This document shows positions 8,375-17,943 of a DNA stretch of 64,000 bases, piece by piece (within the stretch, counting starts at the first letter, position 1; the number at the start of each line of letters is the position of its first letter). This DNA is from Lysinibacillus cavernae. GTDB lineage: Bacteria > Bacillota > Bacilli > Bacillales_A > Planococcaceae. The position numbers and the translations under genes were made by a program. Location: contig NZ_WMEF01000004.1 of the NCBI RefSeq assembly GCF_009724685.1, positions 62,001-126,000 of the forward strand. The letters run 5' to 3'. The notes under the pieces are model-generated. The model was given only the letters and a program-made list of their open reading frames with translations, was not told the DNA's origin and made no database searches.

Positions 8375-11242
8375 GTGAAAAATACTGAAATTGTCGTGCA
8401 AGGTGCACGTGCTCATAATTTAAAAAATATCAATGTCACAATACCACGTGATCAATTAGTTGTATTAACAGGTTTATCGGGATCAGGAAAGTCTTCTCTA
8501 GCATTTGACACTATTTATGCGGAGGGCCAACGTCGTTATGTTGAGTCCCTTTCCGCCTATGCCCGTCAATTTCTAGGGCAAATGGATAAGCCAGATGTCG
8601 ATGCGATAGAAGGTTTATCGCCTGCTATTTCAATTGACCAAAAAACAACGAGCCGCAACCCGCGTTCGACTGTAGGTACGGTAACGGAAATCTATGATTA
8701 CTTACGTTTGCTTTATGCACGTATAGGTAAACCGATTTGTCCAAATCATGGGATAGAAATCACTTCCCAAACGATTGAGCAAATGGTGGATCGCTTACTA
8801 ACTTACCCAGAAAGAACAAAAATGCAGCTCCTTGCGCCGATGGTTTCAGGACGTAAAGGAACACATGTTAAACTGCTGGAGGATTTAAAAAAGCAGGGCT
8901 TTGTCCGTGTACGTATTGATGGGGAATTGCGCGATTTAGATGATGCAATTGATCTGGATAAAAATAAAAAACATTCGATTGAAGTGGTAGTGGACCGTGT
9001 TGTTATGAAGGAAGGGATAGCTGCTCGTCTAAGTGATTCTTTAGAAACAGCTTTGCGTTTAGCTGAAGGTCGTGTACTTGTAGATGTGATGGAGCATGAG
9101 GAATTACTATTTAGTGAACATCATGCCTGTCCATTATGTGGTTTTTCTATTGGTGAGCTAGAGCCTCGTATGTTTTCATTTAATAGCCCATTTGGTGCTT
9201 GCCCAAGCTGTGACGGCTTAGGGTCAACACAAGAGGTAGATTTAGATTTAGTGGTGCCGGATTGGGATCGTTCAATAGTAGAGCATGCCATTGCACCGTG
9301 GGAGCCAACTAGTTCACAGTACTATCCTCAATTATTAAAAGCTGTTTGTGATCACTATGATATTCCGATGGACGTGCCTGTGAAGGATTTACCGAAGGAA
9401 AAGATGGATAAGATTTTATATGGCTCTGGAAAAGAGAAAATTCACTTCCATTATGAAAATGAGTTTGGCAATGTTCGAGACCAAATGATTGAATTTGAAG
9501 GTGTTGTACGCAATGTTGAGCGTCGTTTTAAAGAAACAACATCCGATTATGTTCGTGAGCAAATGGAGAAATATATGGCTCAGCAAGCTTGTCCTTCATG
9601 TAAAGGCTATCGTTTAAAAACGGAAACGTTAGCTGTGAAAGTGGCAGATAAGCATATTGGTGAGGTAACTCAATATTCGATTCAGGAAGCGGACACATTT
9701 TTCAAAGAGCTAGATTTAACTGAAAAGGATATGCAAATTGCTCGCCTGGTTTTACGGGAAATTGAAGAGCGATTGGGCTTCCTTGTCAATGTAGGTTTAG
9801 ACTATTTAACATTGAGTCGTGCAGCAGGCACATTATCAGGTGGAGAAGCGCAACGTATTCGACTAGCTACACAAATTGGTTCACGTTTAACTGGGGTCCT
9901 CTATATTTTAGATGAGCCGTCGATTGGTTTGCATCAACGCGATAATGATCGTTTGATTAGCACGTTGCAAAATATGCGTGATATCGGTAATACATTGATT
10001 GTCGTGGAGCATGATGAAGATACGATGCTAGCAGCAGATTATCTTATTGATGTAGGACCTGGTGCTGGCGTTCACGGAGGTCAAATTGTTGCAGCAGGTA
10101 CACCCCAGGAAGTCATGAATAATGAAAAATCTTTAACAGGTCAATATTTAAGTGGCAGAAAATTTATCCCATTGCCAGTTGAAAGACGTCAGCCAAATGG
10201 ACGTAAGCTCTCCATTAAAGGTGCCAAGGAAAATAATTTACGCAATGTTAAAGTAGATGTTCCACTTGGTTTGTTTGTCGCAGTGACAGGTGTGTCTGGC
10301 TCTGGAAAATCTACACTGATAAATGAAATTTTATATAAATCATTGGCACAGAAGCTGAATCGTTCAAAGGTCAAGCCTGGAGAACATAAAGAAGTGACAG
10401 GCATAGATGAGCTAGAAAAAGTAATCGATATTGATCAATCACCAATTGGTCGGACACCTCGTTCTAACCCAGCAACATATACAGGTGTATTTGATGATAT
10501 TCGTGATGTTTTTTCGGCAACAAATGAAGCGAAGGTAAGAGGCTATAAAAAAGGTCGTTTTAGTTTTAATGTCAAAGGTGGCCGTTGTGAAGCATGTCGT
10601 GGTGATGGCATTATTAAAATAGAGATGCATTTCCTTCCAGATGTCTATGTGCCATGTGAAGTATGTCACGGGAAACGTTATAATCGTGAAACACTTGAAG
10701 TGAAGTATAAAGATAAGAGTATTGCAGATATTCTAGATATGACGATTGAAAATGCCGTAGTGTTCTTCGAAAATATTCCAAAGATCCAGCGTAAGCTACA
10801 AACTATTGTCGATGTAGGTTTAGGCTATATGAAATTAGGACAACCTGCCACAACATTATCAGGTGGTGAGGCTCAGCGTGTCAAACTAGCCTCTGAATTA
10901 CATCGACGCTCTACAGGGAAATCTTTTTATATCTTGGATGAACCAACGACAGGTTTACATGCAGATGATATTGCCCGTTTACTGGTAGTGTTGCAGCGTC
11001 TTGTTGAAAATGGTGACTCTGTATTAGTCATTGAGCATAATTTAGATGTCATTAAAACTGCTGATTATATTATTGACTTAGGCCCAGAAGGTGGGGACAA
11101 AGGCGGAACCATCATTGCGACTGGTACACCAGAAGAGGTCGTAAAAGTTGCTGGCTCTTATACAGGGAAGTACCTAAAACCGATTCTGGAACGCGATCGT
11201 ATGCGAATGGATGCCGTGCTAGTAGAAGCTTCTAAAGCTTAA
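8375..11242 (+). CDS. uvrA: Excinuclease ABC subunit A
   Basis: UvrA is the dimeric ABC-type ATPase that finds DNA damage and loads UvrB. The 955-residue protein has two ATPase modules (GLSGSGKSS near residue 32 and GVSGSGKST near 640), two LSGGEAQR signatures, and zinc modules: [10 protein letters not shown]...CPSC in the first half and CEACRGDG...CEVCHG in the second. It starts at GTG 8375 behind GAAGGGTGA. It is cotranscribed with uvrB and followed by a hairpin. In B. subtilis csbA precedes uvrBA; here csbA lies 9.5 kb away behind minJ. Confidence 0.98.
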   Translation: MKNTEIVVQGARAHNLKNINVTIPRDQLVVLTGLSGSGKSSLAFDTIYAEGQRRYVESLSAYARQFLGQMDKPDVDAIEGLSPAISIDQKTTSRNPRSTVGTVTEIYDYLRLLYARIGKPICPNHGIEITSQTIEQMVDRLLTYPERTKMQLLAPMVSGRKGTHVKLLEDLKKQGFVRVRIDGELRDLDDAIDLDKNKKHSIEVVVDRVVMKEGIAARLSDSLETALRLAEGRVLVDVMEHEELLFSEHHACPLCGFSIGELEPRMFSFNSPFGACPSCDGLGSTQEVDLDLVVPDWDRSIVEHAIAPWEPTSSQYYPQLLKAVCDHYDIPMDVPVKDLPKEKMDKILYGSGKEKIHFHYENEFGNVRDQMIEFEGVVRNVERRFKETTSDYVREQMEKYMAQQACPSCKGYRLKTETLAVKVADKHIGEVTQYSIQEADTFFKELDLTEKDMQIARLVLREIEERLGFLVNVGLDYLTLSRAAGTLSGGEAQRIRLATQIGSRLTGVLYILDEPSIGLHQRDNDRLISTLQNMRDIGNTLIVVEHDEDTMLAADYLIDVGPGAGVHGGQIVAAGTPQEVMNNEKSLTGQYLSGRKFIPLPVERRQPNGRKLSIKGAKENNLRNVKVDVPLGLFVAVTGVSGSGKSTLINEILYKSLAQKLNRSKVKPGEHKEVTGIDELEKVIDIDQSPIGRTPRSNPATYTGVFDDIRDVFSATNEAKVRGYKKGRFSFNVKGGRCEACRGDGIIKIEMHFLPDVYVPCEVCHGKRYNRETLEVKYKDKSIADILDMTIENAVVFFENIPKIQRKLQTIVDVGLGYMKLGQPATTLSGGEAQRVKLASELHRRSTGKSFYILDEPTTGLHADDIARLLVVLQRLVENGDSVLVIEHNLDVIKTADYIIDLGPEGGDKGGTIIATGTPEEVVKVAGSYTGKYLKPILERDRMRMDAVLVEASKA

Positions 11243-11246
11243 GGAC

Positions 11247-11278
11247 AACCCCTCTATTGGTAATCAATTAGAGGGGTT
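11247..11278 (+). terminator. Probable terminator after uvrA
   Basis: Perfect 10-bp stem AACCCCTCTA / TAGAGGGGTT, but the following T-run is weak (ACCTGTTT). Confidence 0.6.
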
Positions 11279-11419
11279 ACCTGTTTAATTTGGGGTGTGA
11301 AATGAGCAAAAAGTGGAGAGACCTACTCAATCCGAGTTGAAATGCCCGTACAACTTGAGGTAAAAGTATGGAAAGCCAAGATATTGTAATGAAAAGACCC
11401 AATTTATTCAATTTTGCAG

Positions 11420-11445
11420 TGAAACTTTTCACTTGATGAATCGTA
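11420..11445 (+). promoter_or_regulatory. Sigma-W (ECF) promoter for the yvlB-like gene
   Basis: TGAAAC at 11420-11425 and CGTA at 11442-11445 are separated by exactly 16 bases, the sigma-W consensus of B. subtilis (TGAAAC-N16-CGTA). The next gene starts 36 bases later. The yvlABCD operon is a known sigma-W target in B. subtilis, which agrees with the gene behind it. Confidence 0.85.
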
Positions 11446-11481
11446 TAAATAGTATAACGAACTGAGGGAGGCTATTTATTT

Positions 11482-12669
11482 ATGCAAAATGAACGTCAAC
11501 GAATTTTAGAACTTGTAGAAAAAGGTACGATTTCGGCACAAGAGGCGCTTACATTACTAGAAGCATTAGAGCAATCTGGCAAGTCTACTCAAAGTGTTAT
11601 GAATGATGTGTCAAAAGAGACGCAGTCATCTCCAACTGAAAAAGAGTCACTTTTTGAAGAAAAACAAAAAGATGGTGACAAGAAAAAAGAAGATTATATG
11701 AAGTACTTCCAAGATGAGATGCAGGATTTTCGTAAAGATTTAACGCAAATTGGTTCTCTTTTTATGGATATGATGAATACAGCTGTCAAAAAGGTGAAGG
11801 AATTTGATGTAGCCTCTCCATTTGGCGATAAAATTGAGTTTACACACACAGAAGAAGTGGCTGCTGCCAATGTAGACAATATTATTGTTGAATTACCAAA
11901 TGGTAACTTCTCGTTGGAATCCAGTGAGGGAGATACGATTCAAGTTATTTGTAAGGTGAAAGCACCATTGATGAATGATAGTGAAGAAGAAACACGCAAT
12001 CACTTTTTAGAGCAATTTGTTGTGAAAGAAGATGAACGTTCACTTCGAATTTTAAGTCAATTAAAGCTTGTGCAAGTCAATGTTAAGGTGTTAGTACCAA
12101 AGGATAAGCTTGAAAAATTATCTGTTCGACTTATGAATGGTAGTGTTTCTTTACAGGACACAGAATTTGAAGAATTAAAAGTAAAAACTTTAAACGGTGC
12201 TATTAAAGGAACTAAGTTTAATTTTGGAAAAGCGGAAGTAGATTCTTCCAATGGTTCCATTGAATTAACAAATGTCCGTGGTAAGGATTTAGAGGCTGAA
12301 ACACTGAATGGGCGTGTTTATTTAGATGGCGCATTGGATGAAGTGGAAGCTAAATCTGTCAATGGACATGTTGTGGTGACGACTTGTTCGACAAACTCAT
12401 CTAAAATAAAAGCTCAGACAGTTGCAGGGTCAGTTGAATTGTATGTTCCACGCACAATTTCATTAAGTGGCAAAGTTGTGACGAATTTTGGAAAAGTGGA
12501 TGTAGGTATTCAGGATGTTTCCAAAATGGAATCACAAGATCAATTCCTATCCAAAGTAGTACGTTTTGATAAAGAAGTTGAAAATGCGAATCGCTTATTT
12601 ATCGAAGGTGAATCGAAAACAGGTGCTGTTTTAGTGCGCTATACAACAACGGACGAACAACAAATTTAA
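11482..12669 (+). CDS. yvlB: DUF4097 family protein, YvlB-like (cell-envelope stress)
   Basis: The 395-residue protein starts with a helical segment (ERQRILELVEKGTISAQEAL) typical of YvlB and relatives, then a charged linker (residues 30-100) and a long repetitive beta-rich region (LPNGNFSLESSEG, LMNGSVSLQD, LNGAIKGTKF, SNGSIELTNV, LNGRVYLDG) that is the DUF4097 adhesin-like beta-helix. There is no signal peptide. It probably belongs to the envelope-stress response, as suggested by the sigma-W promoter and the YvlB resemblance. The biochemical role is unknown. In B. subtilis yvlB sits with yvlACD; here it stands alone. Confidence 0.85.
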   Translation: MQNERQRILELVEKGTISAQEALTLLEALEQSGKSTQSVMNDVSKETQSSPTEKESLFEEKQKDGDKKKEDYMKYFQDEMQDFRKDLTQIGSLFMDMMNTAVKKVKEFDVASPFGDKIEFTHTEEVAAANVDNIIVELPNGNFSLESSEGDTIQVICKVKAPLMNDSEEETRNHFLEQFVVKEDERSLRILSQLKLVQVNVKVLVPKDKLEKLSVRLMNGSVSLQDTEFEELKVKTLNGAIKGTKFNFGKAEVDSSNGSIELTNVRGKDLEAETLNGRVYLDGALDEVEAKSVNGHVVVTTCSTNSSKIKAQTVAGSVELYVPRTISLSGKVVTNFGKVDVGIQDVSKMESQDQFLSKVVRFDKEVENANRLFIEGESKTGAVLVRYTTTDEQQI

Positions 12670-12675
12670 CAGTAG

Positions 12676-12714
12676 AAGCATTCAGGCTAATTTAAAGCTT
12701 GAATGCTTTTTTTC
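12676..12714 (+). terminator. Terminator after the yvlB-like gene
   Basis: Stem AAGCATTCA / TGAATGCTT followed by a run of T. Confidence 0.85.
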
Positions 12715-12858
12715 TTGTCAAACAGGATTCGACTTCGTATGTAGTCGATTTCTGTTTTTATTTTTGTCATTTTCTTGAGGATAATGGCAATGAAAGAACG
12801 AAATAGTAGGAACTACCACGTATTGAAATGAAACTGTAATAAAAAAACAGAAATAGAG

Positions 12859-12867
12859 TGCTATAAT
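12859..12867 (+). promoter_or_regulatory. Extended -10 promoter for ftsEX
   Basis: TGCTATAAT gives a consensus -10 with the extended TG. I found no good -35 at 17 bases, as is usual for this promoter type. ftsE starts at 12917. Confidence 0.6.
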
Positions 12868-12916
12868 AGTAAAAGAAATACCTCTTACATAGATGAGAGT
12901 TTTAGGTGGTTTAATC

Positions 12917-13603
12917 ATGATAGAAATGAAAAATGTGACAAAGAAATATCCAAACGGTGTTGTTGCGACAAATGGTATTTCCGTTAATATAAAGCAAGGC
13001 GAATTTGTGTATGTAGTTGGTCCAAGTGGTGCAGGTAAATCTACGTTTATTAAATTGATGTACCGTGAAGAAAAGGCAACATCAGGACAAATTATTGTCA
13101 ATGGTATAGATTTAGCAACATTAAAAAATAAAAAGGTCCCTTTTTTGCGCCGTCAACTTGGCGTTGTTTTCCAAGATTTCAAATTGCTACCTCGTTTGAA
13201 TGTGTATGAGAACGTTGCGTTTGCGCTTGAAGTAATAGAGGAAAAGCCAGATGAAATCAGACGTCGTGTTATGGAAGTTTTAGAACTTGTGGGATTAAAA
13301 CATAAAGCAAGAATGTTCCCAAATGAGCTTTCAGGGGGAGAACAGCAACGGGTGTCGATTGCACGTTCTATTGTCAATGTTCCAAAAGTGGTGATTGCAG
13401 ATGAACCTACAGGGAACCTTGATCCTGAAACGTCATGGGAGATTATGAATTTATTTGAGGAAATCAATGCACGTGGAACAACCATTGTGATGGCAACTCA
13501 CAACCGTGAAATTGTAAATACGCTAAGACGACGTGTTATCGCGATTGAAGGCGGCTTGATTGTTCGTGATGAACATGGAGGTGAATACGGCTATGAAATT
13601 TAG
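12917..13603 (+). CDS. ftsE: Cell division ABC transporter ATPase FtsE
   Basis: FtsE is the cytoplasmic ATPase of the FtsEX complex, which transmits a signal across the membrane to activate a peptidoglycan hydrolase. It has 228 residues, the same as B. subtilis FtsE. Walker A GPSGAGKST lies near residue 36, the signature LSGGEQQR near 136 and Walker B VVIADEPTG near 156. I start it at ATG 12917 because AGGTGG lies seven bases upstream; an ATG at 12893 has no such site. It overlaps ftsX by 11 bases. Confidence 0.97.
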   Translation: MIEMKNVTKKYPNGVVATNGISVNIKQGEFVYVVGPSGAGKSTFIKLMYREEKATSGQIIVNGIDLATLKNKKVPFLRRQLGVVFQDFKLLPRLNVYENVAFALEVIEEKPDEIRRRVMEVLELVGLKHKARMFPNELSGGEQQRVSIARSIVNVPKVVIADEPTGNLDPETSWEIMNLFEEINARGTTIVMATHNREIVNTLRRRVIAIEGGLIVRDEHGGEYGYEI

Positions 13604-14477
13604 TACAGTAAAGCGCCACTTCCGTGAAAGTTTTAAATCACTTGGCCGAAATAGCTGGATGACCATTGCCTCTGTCAGTGCAGTAACAGTTACGCTTATA
13701 CTAGTAGGCGTTTTTGCGCTTATTATGATGAATTTAAATAAAGTAGCAAGTGATTTAGAAAACGATGTCGAAATTAAAGTTTTAATTGATGAAACAGCAG
13801 ATGAAGCTGCTGAAAAAGCTCTCATTGAAAAAGTCAAAAAATTGCCTGGGGTCTCTGAGATGAGTTACTCCACTAAGGAAGATGAGCTAACCAAGTTAGT
13901 TAAAGATTTTGGCGATGATTTTAAGCTATTTGAACAAAGTAACCCTTTACGTAATGTTATTTATGTAAAAGCTGCTGATCCACAGCAAACAGCAAAAGTT
14001 GCTAAAGCGATTGATAAATATGAGTATACATATGACGTAATGTATGGCGAAGGAAAAGTTGAAAAACTATTTAACTTCTTAAATATTAGTCGTAATGTAG
14101 GAATCGTGCTTATTTTAGGGTTATTATTTACTGCGATTTTCTTAATTTCGAATACTATTCGAATTACGATCATTGCTCGTCGAGATGAAATAGAAATTAT
14201 GAAACTTGTAGGGGCCACGAATTCATTCGTGCGTATTCCATTCCTATTGGAAGGTATGTGGCTCGGAATTTTAGGTTCAATTATTCCGATTGCGGTTGTC
14301 ACAACCCTTTACCACAATATATATAAAATTATTGCACCGCGTTTACAAGGTGAGCTTATTCAATTACTTGATTTTTCTCCATTGGTGTATCAGGTGAGCG
14401 GTCTTCTGCTACTCATTGGTGTGCTTATCGGTATTTGGGGAAGCTTCATGTCAGTGCGCAAGTTTTTAAAAATTTAG
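13593..14477 (+). CDS. ftsX: Cell division ABC transporter permease FtsX
   Basis: The membrane partner of FtsE, 294 residues (B. subtilis 296). A cytoplasmic N-terminus is followed by a first membrane segment (about 22-45), an extracellular domain (about 46-165) that binds the hydrolase, and three more membrane segments with the conserved RRDEIEIMKLVGA loop. The ATG at 13593 follows GGAGGTGA by eight bases and lies inside the end of ftsE, so the two are translationally coupled. The gene after it encodes the probable partner hydrolase. Confidence 0.96.
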   Translation: MKFSTVKRHFRESFKSLGRNSWMTIASVSAVTVTLILVGVFALIMMNLNKVASDLENDVEIKVLIDETADEAAEKALIEKVKKLPGVSEMSYSTKEDELTKLVKDFGDDFKLFEQSNPLRNVIYVKAADPQQTAKVAKAIDKYEYTYDVMYGEGKVEKLFNFLNISRNVGIVLILGLLFTAIFLISNTIRITIIARRDEIEIMKLVGATNSFVRIPFLLEGMWLGILGSIIPIAVVTTLYHNIYKIIAPRLQGELIQLLDFSPLVYQVSGLLLLIGVLIGIWGSFMSVRKFLKI

Positions 14478-14531
14478 TCATAACGGATAGTTATGATGAA
14501 GAAAATGAATAGTCGAAGGGGAGTTCAATCG

Positions 14532-15842
14532 GTGAAAAGTAAGGCGAAAAACACATTGAAAACACTTGCAGCAGCATCTGCTCTAATTCTTTTTATCCAA
14601 ACTCCATCAGCATATGCAACAAGTTTATCGGATTTAAAAGAAGAAAAGAAACAAATTGAAACAAAGAAAAATGATTTAAATTCTTCCATCAGTAATAAGT
14701 CAAATGCAATTACTGCTAATCAAGACAAGCAACAAAAAATCTTAGATCAAATTCAAGCATTAAACGCTGAAATCGACAAAACCAATAGTAATATTAAAAA
14801 TGTACAAGCTGAAATTCATACAACAAATGAAGAAATAAAAAAATTAGAAGAGTCTATTAAAGAACTTCTTCATAAAATTGAAGAACGCGATTTATTATTA
14901 CAAGAACGTGCACGTGCGATTCAAGCGGGTGGCTCTGTTAGTTATTTAGATGTGTTGCTTGGTTCTAATAGTTTTGTAGACTTCATTGATCGATTCTCTG
15001 CAGTCAACGCATTGTTGGAAGCAGATCGTCAAATTATTCAAGACCAAAAAAATGATAAACAAAAATTAGAAGAACAAAAGCAAGCTGTAGAAGAAAAACG
15101 TCAAAAATTGGAAGATAAAAAAGCGGAGCTTGAACGATTAAAAGCTTCATTAGGTAGCCAAAAAGCTGAGAAAAATAAATTAGTCGACCAATTAGAAAAA
15201 GAACAAGAAAAGCTGAAATCTGAAAAAGTATTACTTGAAAAAGAGTACTCAGAAGCATTGGATCTAAGTCAGGATTTACAAGATCAAATCATTGCTGAAC
15301 AAAATCGTTTAGCTGAAATTGCTCGTCAACAAGAAGCAAAACGTAAAGCAGCCGCGGCGGCAGCGGCCGCTGCTGCAGCAAACAATGGTGGTGGCGGTTA
15401 TTCTGGTGGCACAGTCAATGCACCGCAATCAAATGGGACTTGGATTAAACCAACGAATGGTCGCTTAACATCACCTTATGGCTGGCGTAATCTTGGGGCT
15501 GGTCCTGAATTCCATTATGGTGTGGACCTTGCAAATGCAACGGGGACACCAATTTGGGCGGCATCGGATGGTGTAGTTTCCTACGCAGCACCACTTAGTT
15601 CTTATGGTAATGTTGTCATTTTGACGCACTCCATCGATGGACAAATTTATACAACAGTTTATGCGCATTTAAGTGCATTTAATGTGAGCGTAGGACAAGA
15701 AGTATCACAAGGCCAGCAAATTGCAGCGATGGGTAGTACTGGTCGCTCTACTGGTCCTCACTTACACTTTGAAGTGCATATTGGAGCTTGGAGAGGACAA
15801 GCAGTGGGCAGCGTAAACCCTCTAAAATATATTCCATTGTAA
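14532..15842 (+). CDS. Secreted coiled-coil M23 peptidase, PcsB/EnvC-like FtsEX partner
   Basis: A 436-residue secreted protein. A signal peptide (KSKAKNTLKT..., cleavage after SAYA) is followed by a long coiled coil (about residues 30-270), an alanine run and a glycine-rich linker, and a C-terminal M23 (LytM) domain with HYGVD and HLHFE zinc-binding motifs. Start is GTG 14532, since AAGGGGAG precedes it and the signal peptide begins there. The plan is that of EnvC/PcsB and of CwlO, which FtsEX activates; CwlO has an NlpC/P60 domain instead. The position directly after ftsX supports it being the FtsEX target. The M23 zinc ligands look intact, so it may cut peptidoglycan itself. Confidence 0.9.
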   Translation: MKSKAKNTLKTLAAASALILFIQTPSAYATSLSDLKEEKKQIETKKNDLNSSISNKSNAITANQDKQQKILDQIQALNAEIDKTNSNIKNVQAEIHTTNEEIKKLEESIKELLHKIEERDLLLQERARAIQAGGSVSYLDVLLGSNSFVDFIDRFSAVNALLEADRQIIQDQKNDKQKLEEQKQAVEEKRQKLEDKKAELERLKASLGSQKAEKNKLVDQLEKEQEKLKSEKVLLEKEYSEALDLSQDLQDQIIAEQNRLAEIARQQEAKRKAAAAAAAAAAANNGGGGYSGGTVNAPQSNGTWIKPTNGRLTSPYGWRNLGAGPEFHYGVDLANATGTPIWAASDGVVSYAAPLSSYGNVVILTHSIDGQIYTTVYAHLSAFNVSVGQEVSQGQQIAAMGSTGRSTGPHLHFEVHIGAWRGQAVGSVNPLKYIPL

Positions 15843-15846
15843 AATA

Positions 15847-15886
15847 TAAAAGCTATACATTAGAGTTTTCTAGTGTATAGCTTTTA
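15847..15886. terminator. Bidirectional terminator after the M23 gene
   Basis: Stem AAAAGCTATACA / TGTATAGCTTTT with A/T runs on both sides. It overlaps the 3' end of the minus-strand pseudogene. Confidence 0.8.
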
Positions 15887-16237
15887 CTATTTCATCTAAT
15901 GATTCGCCACTGACCTGCTTATATATTTGGCCATTAATAGCCATCAAACCGTCTTCGAAAAACAGTATCTTTAACGTGTGGTCATAATAATATCCACCTG
16001 ATAAATGCCATCATATTGACTAGTGCTTAAGGCTAAGCGCATTTCTTCTAATCGTGAATCATCTCGATTGATGATGGCGACCACTTTGAACTCCTTAGAT
16101 GGTAATATTATTCAATATTTCTTCTTAAGTGAAAACTCTTTTACCAAGTTTTTCGTTCTATATTCTGAATACAGCACCAGTATACATATGCCAAGAAAAA
16201 TAGTAGTGATGACTAATATTAGTCGCTTTGAGAACAA
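15870..16237 (-). pseudogene. Decayed small membrane protein gene
   Basis: Reading the minus strand from a TTG at 16237 (GAGGAG five bases upstream) gives MFSKRLILVITTIFLGICIL..., a short cytoplasmic end plus one membrane segment, then ...SLKKKY followed by an in-frame TGA. The same frame continues with ..KEFKVVAIINRDDSRLEEM.. to QYDGIYQ; a one-base shift then restores ..YYYDHTLKILFFEDGLMAIN.. to a TAG at 15870. Together about 120 residues. The protein-like codon pattern across one stop and one shift is why I call it a broken gene. Sequencing error would be the alternative. No family recognised. Confidence 0.6.
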
Positions 16238-16457
16238 AACTTCTCCTCATTCTTTTTCATTGTTTTACTAAATATTCCAATTAAAGTTTCATTGCTATTA
16301 TAAGATTCTATTTAATGTTATGATGAATATATACATAGTGGGGTATTTTTAACGGGTTTTAGTTTCTGAAGATTTTCTGAATATGGTGTGAATTACTCTT
16401 TTTATTAAAAGGTTCTATGCTATGCTGTATCTATCTTTCGGAGGAGGATTTGTTAGA

Positions 16458-17090
16458 GTGATTAATACAGAGTGGTACTCAATCCGAGCACTAACTTTAC
16501 CAGCAACTGCAGTTGCTTTACTTGTTACTTTTTTTATTGTGTGGCTTATTCTACGCTTACAATTTTCAAAAAAATGGTCTACCGTATATAGTGACGTCGT
16601 TTTCACGTTTATCATTGTGTGGAAACTAAGCTTGCTTATGACTGATTTCAAGGCTGTTGTGGCCCAACCAATTTCTTTGTTGTATTTCAATGGAGGAACA
16701 ATTGGCGTTTTTCTTGCTGTCATTGTAGCATCTTTGCAAGTATGGTGGAAGCGACAAAAGCTGCAGTTTGATGAAACAGGCATGATCGCATGTTGCTGGG
16801 CCATTATTTTAACGCAATCCATTTATCAAATGCTTGTCGTGCTACTCAATAACAACACTACATCGAGTGAAGTTATTACATTAGTTGTGCTAAGTGTATT
16901 AACACTCTTCATATTATGGAAACTAGCAAGAGTTAAACACGCATTATTACTTTATACAGTTGGTTACATAATAATGACCTTATTTCAGCCGCTAGGTGTA
17001 AGGCAAACGGCTGTGGGTGTTAGTCTATTATTACTTTGTTTAGTAGTAGCTATTCAACATAAAAGAATCGATATGGGAGGTAAAGAATGA
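16458..17090 (+). CDS. Multi-pass membrane protein linked to a ResA-like thioredoxin
   Basis: A 210-residue hydrophobic protein with about six or seven membrane segments (for example ATAVALLVTFFIVWLILRL near residue 18 and GVFLAVIVASLQVWW near 85). Translation probably starts at GTG 16458 behind GGAGGAGG. Its stop overlaps the start of the next gene (ATGA), so it is translationally coupled to a membrane-anchored thiol-disulfide protein. I do not recognise the family. The coupling suggests, but does not show, a role in extracytoplasmic thiol redox work. Confidence 0.75.
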   Translation: MINTEWYSIRALTLPATAVALLVTFFIVWLILRLQFSKKWSTVYSDVVFTFIIVWKLSLLMTDFKAVVAQPISLLYFNGGTIGVFLAVIVASLQVWWKRQKLQFDETGMIACCWAIILTQSIYQMLVVLLNNNTTSSEVITLVVLSVLTLFILWKLARVKHALLLYTVGYIIMTLFQPLGVRQTAVGVSLLLLCLVVAIQHKRIDMGGKE

Positions 17091-17674
17091 AAAAAAATAT
17101 TGGGTTACTGATTGTCGTGCTTTTAGTAGTTGCGATGATTGGCACATATGTGAAACAGCAAATTGATGAAGATCGTGCAATTGAAAAGTCTTCCCTTGGT
17201 AAGGACATGGAAAAACGGGAAGTCGGCTTAGGAAATGGTGATACACCGCCTGATTTTACTTTAACGAGCTTAGATGGGGAAGACATCACTTTAAGCGATC
17301 TTCGTGGAAAAAAGGTTGTGTTGAATTTCTGGGCGACATGGTGTCCACCTTGTAAGGCCGAAATGCCACATATGCAAAGTTTCTACGATGAGTATGCCAA
17401 AGAGAAAAATGTTGAAATCGTAGCTGTTAATTTAACATCAGCTGAACGTGATGTGACAGCTGATGCCAAAGTAGATACAGTGATGACATTCAGAGATAGC
17501 TTTGAGCTAACATTCCCAATTCTACTGGACCCAGAAAATTCAGCTGGCTCTGATTATCAAATCATCACCATTCCAACGACTTATTTCATTGACACCAACG
17601 GCTATATTCAGCGCGCCATCAGAGGACCAATGGATGTTGATATGTTAAATGATTATGTAGATGCATTAGATTAA
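17087..17674 (+). CDS. ResA/TlpA-like membrane-anchored thiol-disulfide oxidoreductase
   Basis: The 195-residue protein has an N-terminal membrane anchor (NIGLLIVVLLVVAMIGTYV), a short spacer and an AhpC/TSA-thioredoxin fold with the active site WCPPC (in NFWATWCPPCKAEMP, near residue 84) and the cis-proline loop TIPTTYFID. These are the marks of ResA/TlpA proteins, which reduce disulfides outside the membrane, for example on apocytochrome c. Coupled by a 4-base overlap to the membrane protein before it and followed by a strong terminator. The substrate is unknown; no cytochrome-maturation gene is nearby, so I do not call it resA. Confidence 0.9.
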   Translation: MKKNIGLLIVVLLVVAMIGTYVKQQIDEDRAIEKSSLGKDMEKREVGLGNGDTPPDFTLTSLDGEDITLSDLRGKKVVLNFWATWCPPCKAEMPHMQSFYDEYAKEKNVEIVAVNLTSAERDVTADAKVDTVMTFRDSFELTFPILLDPENSAGSDYQIITIPTTYFIDTNGYIQRAIRGPMDVDMLNDYVDALD

Positions 17675-17679
17675 TTCAT

Positions 17680-17727
17680 AAAAAATCAGCTCGTTTTCTA
17701 TAGTAGAAAACGAGCTGATTTTTTTAT
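17680..17727 (+). terminator. Strong terminator after the ResA-like gene
   Basis: A perfect stem of about 19 bp (AAAATCAGCTCG... with its complement) and a three-base loop, followed by seven T. Confidence 0.9.
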
Positions 17728-17744
17728 TTTAATTAAAAGCTAAG

Positions 17745-17849
17745 AATACCCGCGGAGCAAGGAGAAATACCCGCGGAGCAAGGAGAAATACCCGCGAAGC
17801 AAGGAGAAATACCTGCGGAGCAAGGAAAAATACCCACTGAGCAACGAGC
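17745..17849. repeat. Tandem repeat, five 21-bp units
   Basis: Units beginning at 17745, 17766, 17787, 17808 and 17829 share AATACCCGCGGAGCAAGGAG plus A. Units 1 and 2 are identical, 3 and 4 differ by one or two bases, unit 5 is degraded. The 21-bp period keeps a minus-strand frame open with a 7-residue repeat, but no start or ribosome site supports a gene. It lies between the ResA-like terminator and ctpB. Confidence 0.9.
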
Positions 17850-17943
17850 AAAGCGAAATATTCTCTTTTCATAAATTTGAAAGGTAATCTTGTATGTTTG
17901 AAAAAATAGAGTCATACAGTAAAAGAGACGGAGGAGGGAAGAT

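Noticed and set aside
16023-16271. 82-codon plus-strand frame
   Set aside because: Antisense to the decayed membrane-protein gene, which explains the coding-like pattern better.
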